64,000 nucleotides of DNA from an uncultured Saccharospirillaceae bacterium (GTDB lineage Bacteria > Pseudomonadota > Gammaproteobacteria > Pseudomonadales > Oceanobacteraceae): contig CANNFT010000004.1 in the NCBI GenBank assembly GCA_947503895.1, forward strand, positions 62,001-126,000, read 5' to 3'. Shown piece by piece: positions 57,688 through 64,000 of the stretch. Each line of letters opens with the position of its first letter. The stretch's first letter is position 1. The notes under the pieces were generated by a model. The model worked only from the letters and a program-made list of their open reading frames with translations, did not search any database and had not been told where the DNA came from. A program made the translations under genes and the position numbers.

Positions 57688-58033
57688 AAGTGCAGTCTAA
57701 TCAATTATGAATCTTTTGCCTATGCTCGAGCGTTGAATATAGGGCGTCCCACAAATAAGTAAGCGATGACAAATGCCAGCTTTTAGATCATTCGTATGCA
57801 TCGACCATTTGATTGTTGTGTTATCGCTATATCAATCACTTTTTTTATCGCACTTTCTCATGGTTGCAGGGATAGCTGTCGCTTCTTTTCATGCGAAGAC
57901 TAAGCTCATAGATGGGATGGTTAAGCATGGGCTGTTGTTGAAGCATTACTGTGTTTTTCCAACAATGGTATTGCCGAGGTCGAACCATTCGTACAGTACA
58001 TGAACTGTATGAATAAATGCATAGGGAAAGTTT
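57688..58033. other. Divergent gap between Gre-like gene and phaZ
   Basis: 346 bases. An inverted repeat TACAGT-ACATGA-ACTGTA (57992-58009) lies 25 bases before the phaZ ATG, in a position suited to an operator or a leader hairpin. AGGGAAAG before the ATG is the ribosome-binding site. A 76-codon frame (57773-58003) looks like chance. Confidence 0.45.
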
Positions 58034-59263
58034 ATGCTTTACACATTAAATGCTCAATATATGAACATGGTCAGACCTTGGCATCATATTGCAAACTATA
58101 CTCGACAAGTGACATCCTACCCTTGGAATCCTTTTGCGCATACGCTCATGTTTCGGTCGTTACATGCAGGTTTAGAGTTATTCGAAAGAGTGACGGATTA
58201 TTATGAAGAACCCGCGTGGGATTTGGACTTCACCGAAATAGATGAAAAACCGGTTCCTATTGATTATCAAATTGTTCAGGCGCGCCCATTTTGTCATTTA
58301 TTACATTTTCGACGGATGAAACGTCTTGACCCTCAGCCAAAGGTGCTGATGGTCGCCCCTCTATCAGGTCATTACGCGACTTTATTACGTGGCACCGTAC
58401 GGGAATTTTTACCGGATCATGAAGTTTATATTACTGACTGGCGAAATGTTCGGGATGTTCCAGTTGAGCACGGTACTTTTACCTTTGATGACTATGTTGA
58501 GTACCTGATGGAGTTCATGGACTATCTTGGTCGAGATACCCACGTTATTGCTGTCTGTCAGCCGTGCGTGCCCACATTGGTCGCACTGGCCGTGATGTAC
58601 ATGAGTAAGGATATTAATGTGCCTCGGAGTGTCACGTTAATGGGTGGACCAGTGGATGTCAGGATTTCACCGACGGAAGTCAACGATTATGCCTCTGGGA
58701 AAGATTTAGAATGGTTTGAGGACAATGTTATTTGCCAAGTTCCGAGCGGATTTAAAGGGGAAGGGCAATGGGTTTACCCTGGTTTTATTCAATTGTCCGG
58801 CTTTTTATCCATGAATATGGATAATCACGTCAATAAACATTTTAAATTATTTGATGATCTAATTATTGGCGATAAAGACAGTGCTGAAGCGCACAGGAAG
58901 TTTTACAACGAGTATCTCGCAGTGATGGATATGCCAGCGGATTATTATTTAGATACTATTCGCAAAGTGTTTCTAGAATATAAATTACCAAAAGGCACCA
59001 TGGAATATCGTGGTCAAAAAATTGATCTAGGGGCGATTACCGATACCGCGTTGATGACGGTAGAAGGTGAACTGGATGATATCACAGGCAAAGGTCAAAC
59101 CAGTACAGCGCTCGACTTATGTCATAAGATTCCTCAGTCAATGCGCCAACATTATGAACAACCGGGCGTCGGGCATTACGGCATTTTCAATGGGAGGCGG
59201 TTTAGAGAAGAAATTGCACCCAAGCTTAAGACGTTTATTCAAACTTATGAAGTTAAACATTAG
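58034..59263 (+). CDS. phaZ: Intracellular polyhydroxyalkanoate depolymerase
   Basis: 409 residues. VCQPCVP (175-180 region) is the nucleophile site with Cys175 in place of the lipase Ser, as in intracellular PHB depolymerases; TLMGGPVDVRISPTEVN, the Asp in VEGELDDITGKGQT and the His in GVGHYGIF complete the triad region. MLYTLNAQYMNMVRPWHH matches the family start. Hydrolyses stored PHA to hydroxy acids. No PHA synthase in the window. Convergent with an acyl-CoA ligase that could reactivate the products. Confidence 0.92.
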   Translation: MLYTLNAQYMNMVRPWHHIANYTRQVTSYPWNPFAHTLMFRSLHAGLELFERVTDYYEEPAWDLDFTEIDEKPVPIDYQIVQARPFCHLLHFRRMKRLDPQPKVLMVAPLSGHYATLLRGTVREFLPDHEVYITDWRNVRDVPVEHGTFTFDDYVEYLMEFMDYLGRDTHVIAVCQPCVPTLVALAVMYMSKDINVPRSVTLMGGPVDVRISPTEVNDYASGKDLEWFEDNVICQVPSGFKGEGQWVYPGFIQLSGFLSMNMDNHVNKHFKLFDDLIIGDKDSAEAHRKFYNEYLAVMDMPADYYLDTIRKVFLEYKLPKGTMEYRGQKIDLGAITDTALMTVEGELDDITGKGQTSTALDLCHKIPQSMRQHYEQPGVGHYGIFNGRRFREEIAPKLKTFIQTYEVKH

Positions 59264-59276
59264 GTTTGAAGGGCAA

Positions 59277-59329
59277 CCGCCAGATCGCGTCTGAACTACG
59301 ACCGTTCAATTAAAAAATTGAACTGGCGG
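59277..59329. terminator. Structured element between phaZ and the acyl-CoA ligase gene
   Basis: A perfect outer stem CCGCCAG/CTGGCGG (59277-59283 with 59323-59329) encloses a perfect hairpin GTTCAATT-AAAA-AATTGAAC (59304-59323; one base shared between the two stems). There is no T-tract, so termination is uncertain. It begins 14 bases after the phaZ stop. Confidence 0.45.
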
Positions 59330-59397
59330 AGCACCGTAATCGGTAATCATTGGTCGTCACTCAGATTCTAATATTCCTATGCAAAATGTATATAACG

Positions 59398-61173
59398 TTA
59401 TTTTTGCTGAATTAAATACTCCCAATATTGATCCCGCAGTGTGCGCTTCTGTAGCTTCCCCGTGGCGGTATGGGGCAGTTCATTCACAAAGAGAATGTCA
59501 TCTGGCAGCCACCACTTAGCTACTTTGGTCGCTAAGAAACTTTGAATCGATTCTTTGAGCGTTAATTCCTGCTCACTTACTTGTGGCTCAGGATGATCAG
59601 CACTCTGCTTATGCGTCAATGGAGGATGGGGAACCACAAACAGCAATGGGCGTTCGTCCCACTTGACATGCTTAACACCGATGACGCAGGCTTCGCTCAC
59701 TGACTCATGCTCAAGCGCGGCGTTTTCTAAATCAATCGAGCTAATCCATTCACCACCTGACTTTACAACATCTTTTGCACGATCGACAATTTTGAGATAA
59801 CTATTCTCATCTATGACGGCAATGTCTCCTGTATCAAACCATTCGTTTCCATGAGCATCTTCAATAAAGGCATTTGCTTTGTCGGTTTTGTAGTAGTCAC
59901 GTAATACCCAAGGTCCACGTACTCTTAAAAAACCTCTGCTTTTACCATCGTGAGTCACAACATGATTGTTATCATCAAATATCTCAATCTCAATACCAAA
60001 CATAGGTTTTCCGGCCGTCGTTTGAATATGGTAGCGTTCATCGTCGCTCATATTTTCCATGGCTTTGGTTCTGGCTCCCAATGTGGCCAGAGGGCTGGTT
60101 TCTGTCATGCCCCAAATGGGCAGTAAATAAATACCATGTTGCTTGTCCAAAGCTTCTACCAAGGCTTTTGGTGATGCCGCTCCGCCAACACCCACTGTTT
60201 TAACCGATGGTATTTGAAGGTGGTTTTCTTCTAAATACTCCAGTAAGCGTAACCAAACGGTTGGCACGCCAAGCATTAATTCGACTTTTGCGTACTCAAT
60301 CAATTCATACAACGCAGGGCCATCCATACCGTCACCCGGTAACACTAACGTGGCGCCTGCCATTGCGGCAATGTAAGGCATGCCCCATGCACATACGTGA
60401 TACATCGGGACTACGGGCATGACGACGGTATCGGCACTCACATTTAGCGCGTCGGGGTTTCGACTGGCATAAGCATGCATCACGGTTGAGAAATGGGAAT
60501 ACAAGACCCCTTTGGGGTTGCCAGTGGTGCCGGATGTGTAGCATAAACAAGCTGCTGTATCCGGTGGCAGGGTTGGCCAATTAAAATCCGACCCTGCTCC
60601 GTTTAGCAAAGCCTCGTAGTTCAACACAATGAAAGAGCTTTGTTTACTGGCTATAATAAGATCATGGGTATCTGGCATATGTGATTCATCAATTAATACA
60701 ATAATGCCTTTTACGCTGCTCAATTGCGGTAGAATCGGAGTGAGTAGGTTTAAAAAACAAGCATCAACAAAAAGGTATTCGTCTTCCGCGTGTCGAATAA
60801 TATATTCAATTTGCTCGCCATAGAGCCTTGGATTGATCGTATGGCAAATAGCTCCTATTCCCGAGATGGCGTAGTAACATTCGAAGTGTCGGTATCCATT
60901 CCATGCCAAGGTACCGATTCGATCCCCCACCTTTACGCCCAATGTGTGCAGCGCATTCGCCAATTGACACACACGCCGATATGCATCGCGGTAACTATAA
61001 GAGTGAATGTCACCTTCTAACCGGCGACTGATGATCCTTTGTGTGCTGTGATGATGAGCTGCGTATTCTAGCAGTGAAGGGATATTGGGAGGGCAGGGCA
61101 TCATTTGCCCCATAATAATGTCAGCATCTCCGCTGCTGGTGGTAATCGACTGTGCGTTAGAACGGTTCATCAT
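59398..61173 (-). CDS. AlkK-type medium/long-chain acyl-CoA ligase
   Basis: 591 residues of the AMP-dependent synthetase family. Phosphate loop [37 protein letters not shown], and [19 protein letters not shown] in the C-terminal lid, the form seen in AlkK-like fatty-acid and 3-hydroxyacid ligases. Activates carboxylic acids to CoA thioesters with ATP. MMNRS start at 61173 (or second ATG 61170). Likely partner of phaZ in PHA or fatty-acid turnover, by context only. Confidence 0.9.
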   Translation of the reverse strand: MMNRSNAQSITTSSGDADIIMGQMMPCPPNIPSLLEYAAHHHSTQRIISRRLEGDIHSYSYRDAYRRVCQLANALHTLGVKVGDRIGTLAWNGYRHFECYYAISGIGAICHTINPRLYGEQIEYIIRHAEDEYLFVDACFLNLLTPILPQLSSVKGIIVLIDESHMPDTHDLIIASKQSSFIVLNYEALLNGAGSDFNWPTLPPDTAACLCYTSGTTGNPKGVLYSHFSTVMHAYASRNPDALNVSADTVVMPVVPMYHVCAWGMPYIAAMAGATLVLPGDGMDGPALYELIEYAKVELMLGVPTVWLRLLEYLEENHLQIPSVKTVGVGGAASPKALVEALDKQHGIYLLPIWGMTETSPLATLGARTKAMENMSDDERYHIQTTAGKPMFGIEIEIFDDNNHVVTHDGKSRGFLRVRGPWVLRDYYKTDKANAFIEDAHGNEWFDTGDIAVIDENSYLKIVDRAKDVVKSGGEWISSIDLENAALEHESVSEACVIGVKHVKWDERPLLFVVPHPPLTHKQSADHPEPQVSEQELTLKESIQSFLATKVAKWWLPDDILFVNELPHTATGKLQKRTLRDQYWEYLIQQK

Positions 61174-61341
61174 GAATTACCCTATTCAGACGTCCAAAAT
61201 CTCTACAAATTTTAGTTAAAGTGAAGCCTAATATAGACTGAATTCCAATGTAGATTGCATTCTGCCTGTCCTGTTTTCATTTCCACTGATTGAGGCTTAT
61301 TAGAAGCTTAGGGATGTTTCGACCTGCTTAGGGGGGATCTC

Positions 61342-61377
61342 AGGTGATGTAAGTGACTTAGGTGGTGGAAGTGACCT
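61342..61377 (+). repeat. Imperfect 18-bp tandem repeat
   Basis: AGGTGATGTAAGTGACTT and AGGTGGTGGAAGTGACCT are adjacent, 15 of 18 identical, within the 529-base gap 61174-61702. No gene is supported in this gap. Confidence 0.6.
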
Positions 61378-61670
61378 CGGTGACCGTCCGAATTTCGCAT
61401 TTGCAGACTTGGCCTTTCAGGACAACTTCATTAAAATTGCGACATTCAAAATGTGCAGGTACAAAAGCCACTCAAGGTCCTGAGCGGATTACGTGCATGA
61501 ACGATCAGAGATTCGTTAGCACATTGTGTCATGTCACAGCCCACCGTGAATCCCAAACGCCTTGGGGAAATCGTCCTCTGGTGGTGAATATGATAAAGAA
61601 TTGTTTTAAATATGACTGACCAGCCACCTGCTGCTCAGCGCTAACACTTAAATAACCCGCCAAGGAAAAT

Positions 61671-61686
61671 GCCTACTTCAGTAGGC
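61671..61686 (+). promoter_or_regulatory. Hairpin just before the M48 gene ribosome-binding site
   Basis: GCCTAC-TTCA-GTAGGC, a perfect six-pair stem. AAGGAAAA occurs both before it (61662) and after it (61691), the second being the ribosome-binding site of the ATG at 61703. It may affect translation or mRNA stability. Confidence 0.4.
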
Positions 61687-61702
61687 TGCTTAAGGAAAAC
61701 GT

Positions 61703-63556
61703 ATGGCACACCTTTCTGAAGAACAATTTATTGCGCTGGTAAAAAAGGCGGAATCCGATGCTGAGAATAATTTAAGCCGCTATAAACTCAAAGTTGCTTT
61801 ATTTGCACTGCTGGGTTATGCCGTCATTTTTGGTTTGTTCGCATTATTGATTATGTTAGTAGGCGGCACCGCAACCATTGCGCTGACCAGTAGTGCATTA
61901 CTCTTATTGTTAATTAAGAAAAAATTAATATTTGGAATCTTGATTGCTATCTGGGTATTGGGGAAGGCGTTATGGGTTCGTTTTGAGCGTCCAGAAGGAT
62001 ATGAACTAAATCGGTCGGAATACCCACAATTATTCGAGCAAATTGATGGGTTAACGAAAGAACTGAACGCTCTGAAAATTCATCGCGTTATCCTGAATCG
62101 AGATCTAAATGCCGCCGTGGTTCAGCATAGCCGATTGGGTGTATTAGGTTGGAACGAAAATATTCTCATTCTCGGCCTTCAATTAATGTTGACGCTCTCC
62201 GAAGATGAAATGCGTTCTGTACTAGCACACGAATTTGGGCACTTATCTGGTAACCACAGTCGCTTTAATGCTGCAATATATCGTGCCCGTCATGCATGGG
62301 ATAATATTATGGAAAATTTTTCTAACAGTGACGCGTGGGGAACGAAATGGCTCGCGAAATTTTTCTCTTGGTATGTTCCGCGTTTTTCAGCCTACACATT
62401 CGCCCTTGCGAGAAACAATGAATTTGAAGCCGATGCGATTGCCGCCAAATTGACCTCACCAGAAACCGCTGCTAAGGCACTGGTCAATGTCCACGCTACC
62501 GCACCTTTCATCGAAAAAGAGTATTGGGAGAGTTACTACAAGCAGGCTGATTTATTTCCAGAGCCTCAGCATAAACCCTATGAAGGCTTAAGAGGTTTTA
62601 TGCAAACTTCTGCATTGGACCGAACTTCAATGTTAAAACGTATAAAGGCGGAGATGCAGCAGGATACGCATTATGCAGATACACACCCGGCTTTACGCGA
62701 TCGAGTCGATGCATTGCAGTCAAAACCTGTTATGCCTTCTTCACCGACCATCAGTTCCGCGGATGCATGGCTAGGTGAAAAACTCAGCAGTATCATGTCA
62801 GACTTTGATCAAGCATGGCTTGAGGAAAACCGAGACAGTTGGAAAAATCGATTTGACTATGTGCAAGAAGCGCAAAGTTTACTGGCGTCGCTTTCGGATC
62901 GCGTCAAAGATGAACTCAGTGACGAAGAATTATGGAAGCTGGCCTCAGTGACCCATGAGTTTAAGTCTGACGGCGATGCTAAGCCACTTTATTTAGCGTA
63001 TTTAGCACGCCATCCTGAGGATCGAGACGCAGCATTTTATTTGGGCACTATCTTATATCGTGAAGAAGACGAAGCGTGTATGCCGTATTTCGCGATTGCG
63101 ATTAAGAGTGCACGTTACATTCAAGATGCTGGTCAAATGGGTTATCACTTGTTAAATGAGAAAAAGAAACCGCAATCTGCCGAAGAGTGGTGGGATCAGG
63201 TGACAGACCAGCATAATATTCATCGAGCGGCAGAAGCTGAGCGTTCTTCTATTGAAGAAGATGATCGTTATTTCGCACCTACTTTAGAGAACCGGCTGCA
63301 AGTTCAATTTAAAAATGCTCTGTTTACGTGTAAAAATGTGCAACAGGCATGGGTTGCATGTAAAGAACTCACTCATTATCCGGAATTTCCTGTTTACGTT
63401 GTGGCTGTGCAAGGCAAGGGCGATCAGGATGCACTTGAGCAAGCGGTCAATGAGGCTTTCGAACATTTGAGTGAGCAAATATTTGTGGTTTCTATTAAAG
63501 GTAATTACAAGCCAATCGCCAAAAAAATTAAAAGTCTTGGTGTGGAATTGAAGTAA
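61703..63556 (+). CDS. M48-family membrane metallopeptidase with extended C-terminal domain
   Basis: 617 residues. Two or more hydrophobic segments near 28-95; zinc site HEFGH (His176, Glu177, His180) in VLAHEFGHLSGNHSRF; third ligand Glu in NNEFEADAIAAKL. After the protease domain comes a roughly 250-residue region with TPR-like helices (PLYLAYLARHPEDRDAAFYLGTILY). Likely membrane protein quality control by family (HtpX/Oma1 clan). A terminator follows. Confidence 0.88.
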   Translation: MAHLSEEQFIALVKKAESDAENNLSRYKLKVALFALLGYAVIFGLFALLIMLVGGTATIALTSSALLLLLIKKKLIFGILIAIWVLGKALWVRFERPEGYELNRSEYPQLFEQIDGLTKELNALKIHRVILNRDLNAAVVQHSRLGVLGWNENILILGLQLMLTLSEDEMRSVLAHEFGHLSGNHSRFNAAIYRARHAWDNIMENFSNSDAWGTKWLAKFFSWYVPRFSAYTFALARNNEFEADAIAAKLTSPETAAKALVNVHATAPFIEKEYWESYYKQADLFPEPQHKPYEGLRGFMQTSALDRTSMLKRIKAEMQQDTHYADTHPALRDRVDALQSKPVMPSSPTISSADAWLGEKLSSIMSDFDQAWLEENRDSWKNRFDYVQEAQSLLASLSDRVKDELSDEELWKLASVTHEFKSDGDAKPLYLAYLARHPEDRDAAFYLGTILYREEDEACMPYFAIAIKSARYIQDAGQMGYHLLNEKKKPQSAEEWWDQVTDQHNIHRAAEAERSSIEEDDRYFAPTLENRLQVQFKNALFTCKNVQQAWVACKELTHYPEFPVYVVAVQGKGDQDALEQAVNEAFEHLSEQIFVVSIKGNYKPIAKKIKSLGVELK

Positions 63557-63563
63557 TGAGCCC

Positions 63564-63605
63564 ATGCACCTGCGCAAACTGGATGCCGCAGGTGCATTAT
63601 TTTTA
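63564..63605 (+). terminator. Intrinsic terminator of the M48 gene
   Basis: ATGCACCTGCG (63564-63574) pairs with CGCAGGTGCAT (63587-63597) around a 12-base loop, followed by TATTTTTAT. Confidence 0.8.
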
Positions 63606-63805
63606 TCTTATGCATTGATTTGCCCTGTTGCCTCACGTCCTCCCTAAACGCTCCTCCGACATAAAAAATTGCTTGTGATACATTTGTGATGAGGCGGTGA
63701 TACCTCAGTGAAACTTGTTTTGTAAAGTGAGTTGGCATTATCCGCAATGCGGAATTCCCATGGGCTGTCACAAGCCTTGGCCAACTCTCACTGAAGGGCA
63801 AGACT

Positions 63806-64000
63806 ATGAAATCGGTTTCTATTCACTCAGCTTTTAAACTAGCCATTAAGTCTGCGGTTATCACCGCTCTTCCATTTGCGTTGCTGTCTCAGAGCGCAAC
63901 GGCTCAAACCCTGGACGTTAAAGTCACCAATCTCACCCAAGGCATATACTTCACGCCGCTGCTTGTCAGTGCGCACACTGAGGAAGCGTTTTTGTTTCGC
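63806..64000 (+). CDS. Spondin-domain secreted protein (3' truncated by window edge)
   Basis: The first 65 codons only. Signal peptide (MKSVSIHSAFKLAIKSAVIT ... LLSQSATAQ) and the start of a spondin_N-type domain, LDVKVTNLTQGIYFTPLLVSAHT, with AAGGG upstream of the ATG. Exported in marine gammaproteobacteria; role unclear. The gene runs past base 64000. Confidence 0.75.
   Translation, partial: MKSVSIHSAFKLAIKSAVITALPFALLSQSATAQTLDVKVTNLTQGIYFTPLLVSAHTEEAFLFR

Noticed and set aside
57773..58003. 76-codon frame before phaZ
   Set aside because: No ribosome-binding site; overlaps the phaZ upstream palindrome; composition looks like chance.
61362..61619. 85-codon frame before the M48 gene
   Set aside because: Starts inside a tandem repeat and shows no protein-like pattern.

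Overview
The window looks like chromosomal DNA of a marine-type gammaproteobacterium, probably near Oceanospirillales/Pseudomonadales. The moderate GC, the block ribF-ileS-lspA-fkpB-ispH next to minor-pilin genes and pilRS (the gene order known from Pseudomonas aeruginosa), bamD-rluD-pgeF, ilvIH, an intracellular PHA depolymerase and many sensory genes all fit. The genus is a guess. No tRNA, rRNA, insertion sequence, prophage or CRISPR array was seen.

Layout. 1-5810 (+): a housekeeping operon, ribF (5' end cut by the window), ileS, lspA, fkpB, ispH. 5940-19724 (-): two complete, diverged tandem copies of a type IV minor-pilin operon. Each carries fimU-pilV-pilW-pilX-[small secreted CxxC protein]-pilY1-pilE; the distal copy adds a fimT-like gene, and an intrinsic terminator separates the two. 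20084-23006 (-): pilSR. 23080-27488: nadE, bamD (-), rluD-pgeF. 27608-31485: ilvIH with a roughly 440-nt leader, flanked by two small DUF4124 secreted proteins. 31505-34556: a dCACHE-like chemoreceptor and a stand-alone BLUF photoreceptor. 34588-43486: exporters, an NMO-type flavoenzyme, a small outer-membrane protein, an HDOD protein, a tartronate-semialdehyde/hydroxypyruvate pair, a GST and a family-3 solute-binding protein. 43614-50129: an orphan hybrid-sensor-like histidine kinase (no receiver), a DUF938 methyltransferase, a LysE exporter, an SDR, a LysR regulator and an exported metallo-beta-lactamase-fold hydrolase. 50724-57597: slyD, a saccharopine-dehydrogenase-like reductase, a DUF6279 lipoprotein, a 657-residue protein that I read as a degenerate indoleamine-dioxygenase fold joined to a macro domain, an outer-membrane barrel and a Gre-like protein. 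58034-64000: phaZ facing an AlkK-type acyl-CoA ligase, an M48 metalloprotease and the start of a spondin-domain protein.

Most notable: (i) two diverged copies, 141-144 nt apart, of a multi-hairpin RNA element with covarying base pairs in the ilvIH 5' leader, a candidate tandem cis-regulatory RNA; (ii) the IDO-like/macro fusion with the haem-ligand His replaced by Gln and a non-canonical macro loop; (iii) the duplicated minor-pilin operons, each carrying the same small CxxC secreted protein between pilX and pilY1. All calls come from reading the sequence; no database search was run.
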